Below, piece after piece: positions 25,650 to 34,521 of a stretch of DNA of 64,000 bases. The notes beneath the pieces are model-generated. The model worked only from the letters and a program-made list of their open reading frames with translations. It searched no databases and had not been told where the DNA came from. The translations under genes and the position numbers were made by a program. This stretch comes from an uncultured Propionibacteriaceae bacterium (GTDB lineage Bacteria > Actinomycetota > Actinomycetes > Propionibacteriales > Propionibacteriaceae), in NCBI GenBank assembly GCA_945911015.1, contig CAMDZW010000002.1, forward strand, positions 185,656 to 249,655. The letters are read 5' to 3'. Numbering within the stretch: the stretch's first letter is position 1; every line of letters begins with the position of its first letter.

Positions 25650-27623
25650 GTGACGACCGTCTCAGAAGAGACCGCATCGACCGCACCGTCGTCCGGTGCC
25701 CGTGGCCGCAAGGGAACGGGACTGGAAGCCATGTTGCTCCCCGAGTTGAAGCGACTCGCCAGCACCATGGGCCTCAAGGGCACGACCGGGATGCGCAAAG
25801 GCGACCTGATCGCTGCGATCAAGTCCGCCCAGTCGAAGAACTCGGCATCCAAGGCCGACACCCCCACGTCTGAAGCCCCCAAGGCTGAAACCCGCAAGGC
25901 CGACGCACCCAAGGCCGACACCCCCAGGGCTGACGCCCGCAGGGCTGATGCCGCCACCTCTGGTGCCGCCAAGGCGGCGACTCCCACGACGGACGACGCC
26001 AGGTCTGAGTCCTCCCGGCGTGAGGCCCCGGAGAACACAACGGGCCGGGACAGGTCGAGCCAGGCCCAGACTCGCTCCGGCGACGAGGCGTCCATCGGAC
26101 GACGCGAACGGAACGGACGCGAGCGCAATGGTCGCGACCGCAGTCGTCACCAGTCCGATCGCTCCCGCGGTGAGGACAATCGTGCCGAGAGCAACGAGGG
26201 CGGCGACGACATCACTGCGGCCATCGGCGCCCGGCTGGAAGAGGTGCGGCGCGAGCTCGGTGGCACCACCGACGCTCCGGCGGCCGAGGAGTCCAGCGCG
26301 CCGCGTGAGCGTGACCACGACCGTCGGCCACAGCACAACAACGGCCCCAGCGCCAACCAACGCCACAACGATGACGACGACGGCTCTCGACGTGGTCGAC
26401 GCCGCCGCAACCGCGATCGTCAGGGGCGGCGCGGCCGCAACAACGACGCTCCGCGAGGCATGGAGGCCGAGCCCACCGTCAACGAGGGCGATGTGCTGAT
26501 CCCGGTCAGCGGCATCCTCGATGTGATGGACAACTACGCCTTCGTGCGCCGTGGCGGCTATCTGCCGGGCCCCGAGGACGCGTACGTCTCCCTCGGCCTG
26601 GTTAAGCGCTTCGGCCTGCGCAAGGGCGATGTGATCACCGGTGTGCTGCGCGAGCCGACCGACGGCGAGCGTCGGGAGAAGTTCAACCCCCTGGTGCGGG
26701 TCGAGACCGTCAACGGTGCTGCCCCAGAGGAGGCGAAGAACCGGCCCGACTTCGCCAAGCTGACTCCGCTCTACCCCCAGGACCGGCTGCGGCTGGAGAC
26801 CAGCCCCACCCTGATGACCGGCCGGATCGTTGATCTGGTTGCCCCGATCGGCAAGGGCCAGCGTGGCCTGATCGTCTCCCCGCCCAAGGCGGGCAAGACG
26901 ATGATCATGCAGCAGATCGCCAATGCGATCACCACCAACAACCCCGAGGTCCACCTGATGGTGGTGCTGGTTGACGAACGGCCCGAGGAAGTCACCGACT
27001 TCCAACGCTCGGTCAAGGGTGAAGTGATTGCCTCGACCTTCGACCGCCCCGCTGACGACCACACCACGGTCGCCGAGCTCGCGATCGAACGGGCCAAGCG
27101 ACTGGTCGAGCTCGGCCACGACGTGGTCATCCTGCTCGATGGCATCACTCGACTGGGCCGCGCCTACAACCTGGCTGCCCCCGCTTCGGGTCGCATCCTG
27201 TCCGGTGGCGTCGACTCGGCTGCGCTCTATCCGCCGAAGAAGTTCTTCGGTGCCGCCCGCAACATCGAAGACGGTGGGTCCTTGACCATCCTGGCCACTG
27301 CACTCGTCGACACCGGATCCAAGATGGACGAGGTCATCTTCGAGGAGTTCAAGGGCACCGGCAACATGGAGCTGCGCCTGCGCCGCGACCTGGCCGAGAA
27401 GCGGATCTTCCCGGCGATCGACGTCGACGCGTCGAGCACCCGTCGCGAGGAACTGCTGCTCGGCAAGGAGGAGCTGGCGATCATGTGGAAGCTGCGTCGC
27501 GTGCTCAGCGGACTCGATGCCCAGCAGAGCCTGGAGATGCTGCGGAATCGGATGCGCAAGACCGAGAGCAACAACGAGTTCCTGACCGTCATCTCGCGCA
27601 CCACCCCTGGCCGCGAGGACTGA
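25650..27623 (+). CDS. rho: transcription termination factor Rho
   Basis: A 657-residue actinobacterial-type Rho. Residues about 25-60 are the Rho_N helix bundle (L-P-E-L-K-R-L-A-S). About 68-117 hold ten degenerate pentapeptides (K-A-D-T-P-like), followed by an Arg/Asn/Asp/Gln-rich low-complexity insert to about 270. The RNA-binding cold-shock fold follows (G-I-L-D-V-M-D-N-Y-A-F-V-R), then the ATPase domain with Walker A S-P-P-K-A-G-K-T, Walker B V-V-I-L-L-D, and the G-S-L-T-I-L-A-T-A-L loop. The GTG start has AAAGGA six bases upstream inside a small hairpin. Rho terminates transcription at RNAs lacking intrinsic terminators. Confidence 0.95.
   Translation: MTTVSEETASTAPSSGARGRKGTGLEAMLLPELKRLASTMGLKGTTGMRKGDLIAAIKSAQSKNSASKADTPTSEAPKAETRKADAPKADTPRADARRADAATSGAAKAATPTTDDARSESSRREAPENTTGRDRSSQAQTRSGDEASIGRRERNGRERNGRDRSRHQSDRSRGEDNRAESNEGGDDITAAIGARLEEVRRELGGTTDAPAAEESSAPRERDHDRRPQHNNGPSANQRHNDDDDGSRRGRRRRNRDRQGRRGRNNDAPRGMEAEPTVNEGDVLIPVSGILDVMDNYAFVRRGGYLPGPEDAYVSLGLVKRFGLRKGDVITGVLREPTDGERREKFNPLVRVETVNGAAPEEAKNRPDFAKLTPLYPQDRLRLETSPTLMTGRIVDLVAPIGKGQRGLIVSPPKAGKTMIMQQIANAITTNNPEVHLMVVLVDERPEEVTDFQRSVKGEVIASTFDRPADDHTTVAELAIERAKRLVELGHDVVILLDGITRLGRAYNLAAPASGRILSGGVDSAALYPPKKFFGAARNIEDGGSLTILATALVDTGSKMDEVIFEEFKGTGNMELRLRRDLAEKRIFPAIDVDASSTRREELLLGKEELAIMWKLRRVLSGLDAQQSLEMLRNRMRKTESNNEFLTVISRTTPGRED
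25851..26000. repeat. degenerate 15-bp (pentapeptide) repeat in rho, ten units
   Basis: The coding stretch divides cleanly into ten five-codon units (KADTP, TSEAP, KAETR, KADAP, KADTP, RADAR and so on to TTDDA). Units 1 and 5 encode the same peptide; others have diverged. Confidence 0.8.
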
Positions 27624-27645
27624 AGCCACACCCGTACGCCCCAGT

Positions 27646-27674
27646 TTGTGTCACTCCGTCCGGAGGGGCACAAT
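27646..27674 (+). promoter_or_regulatory. promoter candidate for rpmE-prfA-prmC
   Basis: TTGTGT (27646-27651) and CACAAT (27669-27674) are separated by exactly 17 bases, in the 132-base gap between rho and rpmE. It would let the translation genes be made independently of rho. Confidence 0.4.
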
Positions 27675-27755
27675 GGTGCGGCTGCCGGTTCCCGCGATCC
27701 ACGGCGCCACTGACTGACGTGGTGCCCGCGACCCGGCACGACACTAGGAGAAGAC

Positions 27756-27965
27756 ATGAAGGCTGACATCCACCCCGCGTACGGGGAGACCCAGGTGACC
27801 TGCACCTGTGGCAACTCATTCACCACCCGAAGCACCCTCGACGGCGGCGAGATGCGCGCCGACGTGTGCTCTCAGTGCCACCCCTTCTACACCGGCAAGC
27901 AGAAGATCCTCGACACCGGTGGCCGCGTGGCCCGCTTCGAGAAGCGGTACGGCAAGAAGGCCTGA
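27756..27965 (+). CDS. rpmE: 50S ribosomal protein L31, zinc-binding type
   Basis: A 69-residue ribosomal protein of the large subunit. It keeps the zinc ligands (Cys16, Cys18, Cys38, Cys41 in C-T-C and C-S-Q-C), so it is the C+ form used under zinc sufficiency, not the Cys-free YkgM type. AGGAGA lies just before the ATG. A 9-bp duplication (gcctgatct/gcctgatcg) follows its stop. Confidence 0.96.
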   Translation: MKADIHPAYGETQVTCTCGNSFTTRSTLDGGEMRADVCSQCHPFYTGKQKILDTGGRVARFEKRYGKKA

Positions 27966-28058
27966 TCTGCCTGATCGACGGCGCCGGGACGGGAGTGTTG
28001 GTCGCTCCCGGCCCGGCGTCGTTGCATTTCTGCTCCCGTCACAGCCTCGAGGACCCCG

Positions 28059-29159
28059 ATGAGTGAACCCACCGCTGCCGCTGCCTTCCCGGCAGCGCCA
28101 CGTCTGCGCGACGAGTTGTCCGAGCTCGAGAGCCAACTGGCCGATCCCGCGGTCCACGGCGATGCCGCCCTGGCCAAGCGGATCGGGCGACGTCACGCTG
28201 AGCTGACCCCGGTGGTGCGGGCCCTCGACGAGTACGACGAGGTGGTTGGTGACCTCGCCGCGGCTCGTGAGTTGGCTGACGAGGATCCGGCCTTTGCCAG
28301 CGAGGTCGACGCCGTCGAGGAGCGTCGCGTGGTGCTGGTCGAACGGCTGGCCCGGCTGATGGCTCCCCGTGACCCCAATGACTCCGCCGATGCGTTGCTG
28401 GAGATCAAGTCGGGCGAAGGTGGTGAGGAGTCGGCCCTCTTCGCTGCGGACCTGCTGCGCATGTACAGCCGGTTTGCCGACCATGTCGGCTGGAAGATCG
28501 AGATTCTCGACGCACAGGAGACCGATCTGGGCGGCTACCGTTCGGTGACCGCAGCCGTCACCGCCGGGACGAAGACCGCCCCGGAACAGATGCCGTACGG
28601 GGTCCTCAAGTTCGAAGGTGGCGTGCACCGGGTGCAACGGGTCCCGGTGACCGAGTCCCAGGGACGGATCCACACCAGTGCGGCCGGGGTGCTGGTCATG
28701 CCCGAGGTGGAGGCCGAGGCCGTCGAAATCAACCCCGACGAGCTCCGGATCGACGTCTATCGCGCATCCGGCCCCGGTGGCCAGGGGGTCAACACCACCG
28801 ACTCCGCGGTGCGGATCACCCACCTGCCGACCGGGCTCCAGGTGTCGTGTCAGAACGAGCGTTCCCAATTGCAGAACCGGGACCAGGCGATGCGGATGTT
28901 GCGGGCAAAACTGGTCGCCCTGGCCGAGGAACAGGCGGCTGCCTCAGCCGCCGACGCGCGCCGCAGTCAGGTGCGTACGGTCGACCGGAGCGAACGGATC
29001 CGTACCTACAACTTCCCGGAGAACCGGATCTCCGACCATCGGATCGGTTTCAAGGCACACAACCTCGACCATGTCCTCGGTGGTGCCCTCGACGACCTGT
29101 TCGCCGCACTGGCCGAGGCCGACCTGAAGGAACGCCTCGCCGAACCGGACGGTCAGTGA
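28059..29159 (+). CDS. prfA: peptide chain release factor 1
   Basis: A 366-residue class I release factor that reads UAA and UAG. The R-V-P-V-T-E-S motif (PxT type, stop-codon recognition) lies near residues 195-201 and the catalytic G-P-G-G-Q-G-V near 240-246, whose Gln is methylated by PrmC. The next gene is prmC, overlapping by one base (TGATG), which fits co-production of enzyme and substrate. Confidence 0.97.
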   Translation: MSEPTAAAAFPAAPRLRDELSELESQLADPAVHGDAALAKRIGRRHAELTPVVRALDEYDEVVGDLAAARELADEDPAFASEVDAVEERRVVLVERLARLMAPRDPNDSADALLEIKSGEGGEESALFAADLLRMYSRFADHVGWKIEILDAQETDLGGYRSVTAAVTAGTKTAPEQMPYGVLKFEGGVHRVQRVPVTESQGRIHTSAAGVLVMPEVEAEAVEINPDELRIDVYRASGPGGQGVNTTDSAVRITHLPTGLQVSCQNERSQLQNRDQAMRMLRAKLVALAEEQAAASAADARRSQVRTVDRSERIRTYNFPENRISDHRIGFKAHNLDHVLGGALDDLFAALAEADLKERLAEPDGQ

Positions 29160-30010
29160 TGCGGTCCACCTCGCCCACGGTGGTGCTGGCCGAGACCACC
29201 CGTACCCTCGCCGAGTCGACCTCGCCGGCCGCCGAGGCGCGCATCCTGCTGGCCCATGTCCTCGAGGTGGAGCCCTCGCGCCTGGTCCTGGTCGACCTGG
29301 TGACCCAGGCCCAACGAGACGAGCTCGCCGCTCTGGTGGCACGCCGACTGGCCGGAACCCCGATCCAACACCTCACCGGGCGAGCCTGGTTCCGCACGGT
29401 GTCACTCGAGGTCGGGCCCGGAGTCTTCGTGCCCCGTCCGGAGACAGAAGTGATGACCGGGTGGGTGATCGACACCCTGGCACGGTTGGTCGACCAGGGG
29501 CGTGAGCCGATCGTGGTGGATGCCTGCACCGGCTCGGGAGCGATCGCCAAGGCTCTGGCCGCCGAGGTCCCCGCCGCACGTGTCCATGCCTGTGAGTTGA
29601 GTGAGGAAGCTCACGAACATGCTCGCCGAAACCTGCTCGGCACCGGGGTCGATCTGGTGTGTGCCGACTTTGCCGATGCCTTCACCGAACTGTCCGGACA
29701 GGTCGATGTCGTGGTGAGCAATCCGCCCTACATCCCGCTCGAGGCATGGGAGTCGGTGACCGCCGAGGTCCGCGACCACGATCCCGCGATGGCGCTGTGG
29801 TCGGGCGACGACGGGCTCGACGCCATCCGGGGGCTGGCGGTGCGTGCCGCTGAGTGGCTGCGTCCCGGGGGACTGGTCGCGGTCGAGCATGCCGAGGTCC
29901 AGCGGGAGTCCGCGCCGGCCGTGTTTGTGACCAACGGTCGGTGGACCGAGATCCGAGACCACAACGATCTGGCTGACCGCCCACGGTTCCTGACTGCTCG
30001 ACGTCGGTGA
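29159..30010 (+). CDS. prmC: peptide chain release factor N5-glutamine methyltransferase
   Basis: A 283-residue SAM-dependent methyltransferase that methylates the GGQ glutamine of release factors. The N-terminal helical domain covers about residues 1-70. The SAM loop is V-V-D-A-C-T-G-S-G-A-I near 120-130, and the catalytic N-P-P-Y-I-P motif lies near 187-192. The start ATG overlaps the prfA stop. Its own stop overlaps a GTG of the next gene. Confidence 0.94.
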   Translation: MRSTSPTVVLAETTRTLAESTSPAAEARILLAHVLEVEPSRLVLVDLVTQAQRDELAALVARRLAGTPIQHLTGRAWFRTVSLEVGPGVFVPRPETEVMTGWVIDTLARLVDQGREPIVVDACTGSGAIAKALAAEVPAARVHACELSEEAHEHARRNLLGTGVDLVCADFADAFTELSGQVDVVVSNPPYIPLEAWESVTAEVRDHDPAMALWSGDDGLDAIRGLAVRAAEWLRPGGLVAVEHAEVQRESAPAVFVTNGRWTEIRDHNDLADRPRFLTARRR

Positions 30011-30030
30011 GGTCTGGCAGGATGGGGCAG

Positions 30031-31386
30031 GTGAGTGAATCGCACCCCGAACCTGTTGTGCCTGCCGAAGAGGCAACCATCGCCGACGGCCCAGCTGCGG
30101 CGCCCGAGCCCGTAGATGTCGATCCGGCCGCGCCTGAGACAGCGGTCGAGGATGAGAGTACGGCCGAGGCGGCCGCACCCGTCGACCAGCCCAGTGGAGA
30201 CGGGCCCAGTGGTGACGAGCCCAGTGGTGACGGGCCCAGTGGTGACGGGCCCAGTGGCGACGAGCCCAGTGGTGACGAGCCCGGGACCGATGAGTCCGGG
30301 TCCGACGAGTCGGATGAGTCCGAGGAGGCCGACGGGGAAGATACGGTCCCCGAGGAGCCGACCTGGACCCGGATTGCCCTCGACGGCGACGCAGCAGAGG
30401 CCGTGCTGAATGCGGTCGAGGACGGGGGAGTGGTCGTCCTGCCGACTGACACCGTCTACGGGATCGGCGTCGATGCCTACAACGCAACTGCGGTCAACGA
30501 TCTGCTGGCCGCCAAGGGGCGTGGCCGCGACGTGCCACCTCCGGTTCTCATCGGCGACGGCGCCATGCTCAAGGCGCTCGCCCAGGATGTTCCCGACACC
30601 GCCGAGCAATTGATCGCCCAGCACTGGCCGGGGCCGCTCACCGTGATCGTGAAGGCGGCTCCGAAGCTGAAGATGGACCTCGGGGAGACCGGCGAGACCA
30701 TCGGGGTGCGGGTCCCCGCCCATGACCAGGTACGGGAGATCCTGCGGCACACCGGACCGATGGCGGTCTCGAGTGCGAACAAGACCGGAGAGCCTGCCGC
30801 GACCACCATCGACGATGCGATCGAGCAACTCGGCAATGCGGTGGCGCTCTACGTCGACGGCGGCGATGTCAGCGAGAACGGTTTCGAACCATCGACCATG
30901 GTTGACTTCTCCAAGCGGGCCGAAGGAATCATCCTGCGGGTCGGCGCGATCGACGTCCGTACGATCCGCGAGACCCTCCCCGAGGCGTCCACGCTCCGCC
31001 CCGAGGACGACCCTGATCTGCCCGAGGAGCCGGAGGAACCAGCCGAGTCGGCAGACGCCGAGGAGTCCGATTCGGCCGCCGAAGGAGACCAGACCGCGGA
31101 CCTCGAGACCCCGAACACCGAGACCCCGAACACCGAGACCCCGGACCCCGAGACCCCGGACATCGAGGTCGGCACACCGGGCGAGGATCCCGCAGCCGGT
31201 CAGGCCGACGGCGCCACCGAGGCTGATCCAGGGGACCCTGAGGTGCCGGTGCCTGCGGAGTCCTCAGAACCCGAGGAGTCGGTCGAGGACCACGCCGTCA
31301 TCGCCGCGCAGATCCATGGGGCCAACGAGGACACGGTCGAGGATCCCGGGCCCGGAGACGAGCCCACCAAGGCCCCGGACGCCTGA
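30031..31386 (+). CDS. L-threonylcarbamoyladenylate synthase (YrdC/Sua5 domain) with acidic N- and C-terminal extensions
   Basis: A 451-residue protein whose YrdC domain (about residues 112-318) makes threonylcarbamoyl-AMP for tRNA t6A37. The core is clear: V-V-V-L-P-T-D-T-V-Y-G-I-G, then K-G-R-G-R-D-V-P-P-P, W-P-G-P-L-T-V-I-V and S-S-A-N-K-T-G-E-P-A. Unusually it is flanked by about 110 acidic residues in front, with six P-S-G-D-G/E pentapeptides at 54-83, and about 130 behind, rich in Glu, Asp, Pro and Thr with four P-N-T-E-T-type units. The usual family length is about 200-350. GTG 30031 is chosen because a CAGGAT box lies seven bases upstream; ATG 30022 and GTG 30007 are alternatives. Confidence 0.9.
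   Translation: MSESHPEPVVPAEEATIADGPAAAPEPVDVDPAAPETAVEDESTAEAAAPVDQPSGDGPSGDEPSGDGPSGDGPSGDEPSGDEPGTDESGSDESDESEEADGEDTVPEEPTWTRIALDGDAAEAVLNAVEDGGVVVLPTDTVYGIGVDAYNATAVNDLLAAKGRGRDVPPPVLIGDGAMLKALAQDVPDTAEQLIAQHWPGPLTVIVKAAPKLKMDLGETGETIGVRVPAHDQVREILRHTGPMAVSSANKTGEPAATTIDDAIEQLGNAVALYVDGGDVSENGFEPSTMVDFSKRAEGIILRVGAIDVRTIRETLPEASTLRPEDDPDLPEEPEEPAESADAEESDSAAEGDQTADLETPNTETPNTETPDPETPDIEVGTPGEDPAAGQADGATEADPGDPEVPVPAESSEPEESVEDHAVIAAQIHGANEDTVEDPGPGDEPTKAPDA
30190..30279. repeat. 15-bp tandem repeat, six units, N-terminal codons of the YrdC gene
   Basis: Units of cccagtggtgacgag or cccagtggtgacggg (few changes) run in frame at 30190, 30205, 30220, 30235, 30250 and 30265, coding P-S-G-D-G/E six times. 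Confidence 0.95.
31105..31164. repeat. 15-bp tandem repeat, four units, C-terminal codons of the YrdC gene
   Basis: gagaccccgaacacc occurs twice (31105-31119, 31120-31134), then two close variants (31135-31149, 31150-31164), all in frame (E-T-P-N-T type). Confidence 0.93.
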
Positions 31387-31407
31387 TCCGCGGACCGCTG
31401 ATCCGAC

Positions 31408-32523
31408 ATGCGTGAATACGTTCTGGTCCTCCTGGTCTCGGCAGCCATCACCTTCCTGCTGACCGGGCTGTGCCGCCGGATCGCCCTGCGCTCGGGAGCG
31501 GTGGCCCAGGTGAGGGACCGGGATGTGCACACGGTGCCGATCCCGTACTTCGGGGGTGTGGCGATGCTGCTCGGCGTTGCTGCTGCCATGGGGCTGGCCG
31601 TCCACCTGCCCTGGCTGGGCCGACATGTCGGCGTGCAGCACGACACCTACGCCGTGCTCGCCGGGGCCACGGTGATCTGTGTCGTCGGCGTCCTCGACGA
31701 CCTGATCGAGCTCAATGCGCTGGCCAAGTTCGCCGGCCAGATCTGTGCGGCAGCGGTGGTGGTGGCCCTCGGGGTCAAGATGTTGTGGATCCCGCTGCCG
31801 AACGCGATCATCTCCCTCGACAACGTGGCCTCAACGGCGGTGACGGTCTTTTTCGTCGTGCTCTGCACGAATGCGGTCAACTTCGTCGACGGCCTTGACG
31901 GGTTGGCCTCGGGTGTGGTCGGGATCGGTGCACTGGCCTTCTTCCTGTACTCGTACTATCTGGCCTCGGAACAACACTTGGTGCTGGCCACGACCTCGAG
32001 TGTGATCACCGTGGCCCTGGCCGGGGCCTGTCTGGGCTTCCTGCCGCACAACTTCTCGCCGGCCCGGATCTTCATGGGGGACTCGGGGGCCATGCTGCTG
32101 GGACTGTTGTTGGCGACCTCGACGGTGTCGTTGACCGGTCAGATGGACTCCGAGCAGGTCCGCAACGCATCTGACCTGATCCCGGCCTACCTGCCGCTGG
32201 TGCTACCACTGGCCGTACTGGCCTTGCCCCTGGCTGACCTCACCCTGGCGGTCATCCGTCGGACCGCAGCCGGCCGGTCTCCGTTCTCCCCGGACAAGCA
32301 ACACCTGCACCATCGCCTGCTCAAACGAGGCCACACTCAGCGCTCGGCGGTGACCGTGATGTATGTGTGGACCGCGGTCATCTCCGGCACCGTGGTGAGT
32401 CTGGGCCTGCTGCGGAACTGGTGGGTGCTGGCCGTGGCCGGTGCCCTGGTCATCGCGACGGCCCTGGTGACGGTGTGGGGACCACGTTGGTGGAAACACA
32501 CCGGCACGGGAGGTGACCGATGA
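31408..32523 (+). CDS. wecA: undecaprenyl-phosphate N-acetylglucosaminyl-1-phosphate transferase (WecA/TagO family)
   Basis: A 371-residue polytopic membrane enzyme with about ten hydrophobic segments. Family motifs: P-Y-F-G-G-V-A near residue 47, D-D-L-I-E-L near 97, N-F-V-D-G-L-D-G-L near 156-164, M-G-D-S-G-A near 225, and H-L-H-H-R-L near 300. It moves GlcNAc-1-phosphate onto undecaprenyl phosphate to start a wall polymer (arabinogalactan linkage or teichoic-type). It sits between the YrdC gene and the ATP synthase genes, its conserved actinobacterial place. Confidence 0.93.
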   Translation: MREYVLVLLVSAAITFLLTGLCRRIALRSGAVAQVRDRDVHTVPIPYFGGVAMLLGVAAAMGLAVHLPWLGRHVGVQHDTYAVLAGATVICVVGVLDDLIELNALAKFAGQICAAAVVVALGVKMLWIPLPNAIISLDNVASTAVTVFFVVLCTNAVNFVDGLDGLASGVVGIGALAFFLYSYYLASEQHLVLATTSSVITVALAGACLGFLPHNFSPARIFMGDSGAMLLGLLLATSTVSLTGQMDSEQVRNASDLIPAYLPLVLPLAVLALPLADLTLAVIRRTAAGRSPFSPDKQHLHHRLLKRGHTQRSAVTVMYVWTAVISGTVVSLGLLRNWWVLAVAGALVIATALVTVWGPRWWKHTGTGGDR

Positions 32524-32587
32524 GGCCGGATGAACATGCCCGAGGGGCGGGAATCGCGGCCGACCGATTGTCCCCGCCGCCGTACTT

Positions 32588-32603
32588 TGTGCTAGTTTTC
32601 ACA
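32588..32603. promoter_or_regulatory. CRP/GlxR-type operator upstream of the ATP synthase operon
   Basis: TGTGC-N6-TCACA matches the cAMP-receptor consensus TGTGA-N6-TCACA at nine of ten positions. The palindrome extends outward (CTT before, AAG after), giving seven of eight paired bases per arm. It lies 54 bases before the first atp-cluster start codon. A TTGTCC (32568-32573) with GCTAGT (32591-32596), 17 bases apart, could be a promoter overlapping it. Confidence 0.65.
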
Positions 32604-32656
32604 AAGACGCCCGAGGCTCCGCTGAGTGAGCCAGACCGTGACAGGACGAACGCCTC

Positions 32657-33130
32657 ATGACCACATCCGCTCCGGCCCTGTCCAGCGCCAACGCGCGGAC
32701 ACAGGTGCGCCGTGCGCGGGAGCTCTTGATCGCCGGGCTGGTCGGTTCCCACATGGTCGGACTCGCTTGCGTGGGACTGTACGGCGCGCTGCGCGGACCG
32801 CAGGCCATGGCGTCAGCCGCTGTCGGCTTCGCACTGGTGCTGTTGTTCAGTACCATCGGCCAACTGGTGATGGTCTGGGTGGCTGTGTCGCGCCCCCAGA
32901 CTGTGCTGTTCGCCGCGATGGCCTCCTATGTTCTGCGCTGCACCTTGTTGACCGGTGCTCTCGCTTGGGTGTTCACCCAGCCGGAGCTGTTGGCACAGGC
33001 CGACCGTACGGCGCTCGTCGTGGCGACCATTGCGACGGTGATCGGGTGGCTGGCCGCAGAGATCTTTCGATTCGCTCGGATGCGGATCCCGGCGTTTGAT
33101 GTGGACCTACCGGGCGAGGAGACGGCGTGA
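32657..33130 (+). CDS. ATP synthase protein I-like membrane protein
   Basis: A 157-residue protein with four hydrophobic segments (about 22-45, 50-72, 82-102 and 113-130), directly upstream of the Fo genes. It matches the AtpI-like small membrane protein found at this place in actinobacterial atp operons (M. tuberculosis Rv1303, from memory), thought to help assemble the c ring or move Mg2+. Its stop overlaps the next start (GTGA). Confidence 0.8.
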   Translation: MTTSAPALSSANARTQVRRARELLIAGLVGSHMVGLACVGLYGALRGPQAMASAAVGFALVLLFSTIGQLVMVWVAVSRPQTVLFAAMASYVLRCTLLTGALAWVFTQPELLAQADRTALVVATIATVIGWLAAEIFRFARMRIPAFDVDLPGEETA

Positions 33131-33468
33131 CAGCTTTGCCGGACACGGGTGGCAGATCGATGACAGTCGAGCAGTCGACCCGTCACCACACCAAGCGTGC
33201 CTTCCTCCTCGAAGGCTGGGACACCGTGCAGGACCAGCCGGGGAACAAATATGGTACTGGCGCCGGAGGCTTCGACCAGGGCATTCGGGTCCTGGCACAT
33301 CTGTTCTCCGGCTTCATCTTCTACGGAGTCGTCGGCTGGTTGTTGGACCGCTGGCTGGAGACCTCTTTCCTTCTCCCGCTCGGCATGGTGCTGGGTCTGG
33401 GACTGGGTGTGTTTGCCGTGATCGCGAAGTTCGGCCGGGTGACTGGGCCACAGGAGAGTGACACATGA
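33127..33468 (+). CDS. AtpZ/AtpI-type F1Fo assembly protein
   Basis: A 113-residue protein: a hydrophilic N-terminal half and two membrane segments (about 56-73 and 80-100) with the G-V-V-G-W-L-L-D-R-W turn typical of ATPase_gene1 proteins. It probably aids Fo assembly together with the preceding gene. The GTG at 33127 overlaps the previous stop; an ATG at 33160 is an alternative. Its stop overlaps atpB by four bases. Confidence 0.75.
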   Translation: MTALPDTGGRSMTVEQSTRHHTKRAFLLEGWDTVQDQPGNKYGTGAGGFDQGIRVLAHLFSGFIFYGVVGWLLDRWLETSFLLPLGMVLGLGLGVFAVIAKFGRVTGPQESDT

Positions 33469-34265
33469 CATTGCTGGGCCTGATACCACTGGAGGGCGGG
33501 GACTGGAAGGTTCCCGGGGTGGACGACTTCTTCCTGCCGCCAATCTTTGACGGTGTACCCGGACTGGAGTGGCTCAACCGTGGCACACTGATGGCGATTC
33601 TGGGTGCCGCGATTGTGATCACCTATTGGTTGATGGCGTCTCGCAACCACGAGATGGTGCCCGGCAAGTTCCAGTACTTCGCGGAGTCGTTCTACAACCA
33701 GATCCGCAATGGCGTTGCCCGTGAAGCCCTGGGGCCAGACGGCCGGCGTTACCTTCCATACCTTCTCGGACTGTTCTGCTTCATCTGGGTCAACAACCTT
33801 TGGGGTCAGGCCTTCTTCACCATGTATCCGACGTTCGCCAACATCGGTTATGCCTATGGCCTTGCCGCGCTGACGTGGCTCATCTATGTTGGCGCCGGCA
33901 TCCATAAGCACGGACTGAAGTACTTCAAGCTCGCTGTTCTGCCAGCCGGAGTGCCGCTGTGGCTGACCCCGTTGATCATCCCGCTGGAGATTCTGTCGAA
34001 CTTCGTGGTCCGGCCCTTCACACTGGCCTTGCGCCTGTTCGCGAACTTGTTCGCTGGCCACCTGGTGGTGCTGGTATTTGTCGCCGGAGGTTGGTTCCTG
34101 CTTTCGCAGGCCGACAACTTCGTCTACCGGGGCGCCGGAGCAGTGTCGCTGGTCTTCAGCTTCGCCATCTTCGCCCTGGAACTGCTGATCGGCCTGCTCC
34201 AGGCCTACATCTTCACCGTTCTGACCGCTCAGTACGTGGCCTCCTCGCTGGCCGAGGACCACTGA
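33465..34265 (+). CDS. atpB: ATP synthase Fo subunit a
   Basis: A 266-residue membrane protein forming the stator half-channels for protons. The essential Arg is visible in T-L-A-L-R-L-F-A-N-L-F-A-G-H (near residues 186-199), and hydrophobic helices match the family. It follows atpZ with ATGA overlap and precedes atpE by 46 bases with AGGAAAGAC-type ribosome binding sites. Confidence 0.96.
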   Translation: MTLLGLIPLEGGDWKVPGVDDFFLPPIFDGVPGLEWLNRGTLMAILGAAIVITYWLMASRNHEMVPGKFQYFAESFYNQIRNGVAREALGPDGRRYLPYLLGLFCFIWVNNLWGQAFFTMYPTFANIGYAYGLAALTWLIYVGAGIHKHGLKYFKLAVLPAGVPLWLTPLIIPLEILSNFVVRPFTLALRLFANLFAGHLVVLVFVAGGWFLLSQADNFVYRGAGAVSLVFSFAIFALELLIGLLQAYIFTVLTAQYVASSLAEDH

Positions 34266-34311
34266 CCCCCAATAGCCTGAACCAACAGGAAAGACCGAAA
34301 GGAACACACCG

Positions 34312-34521
34312 ATGGAGATCGTCGGCAACATCAACATGATCGGCTACGCGCTGGCCACTCTTGGCCCGGCAATCGGCGTGGCGTGGATCTTCGCCTCCGT
34401 GATCAACGGCACCGCACGTCAGCCGGAGGCGCGGGGTGCGATGATGGGTACTGCCTGGATCGGCTTCGCCGTGGTTGAGGCACTCGCCATCATCGGCATT
34501 GCCCTCGCCTTCGCACTGTGA
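34312..34521 (+). CDS. atpE: ATP synthase Fo subunit c
   Basis: A 69-residue hairpin of two membrane helices joined by the polar loop A-R-Q-P-E. The proton carrier is Glu56 (A-V-V-E-A-L). The sodium-binding signature is not present, so it is proton-type. Its stop overlaps the atpF GTG. Confidence 0.97.
   Translation: MEIVGNINMIGYALATLGPAIGVAWIFASVINGTARQPEARGAMMGTAWIGFAVVEALAIIGIALAFAL

Noticed and set aside
32549..32572. GGGAAT upstream of the atp cluster as a second SigR-type site
   Set aside because: After 18 bases comes CCC, not GTT, so the -10 element is missing.
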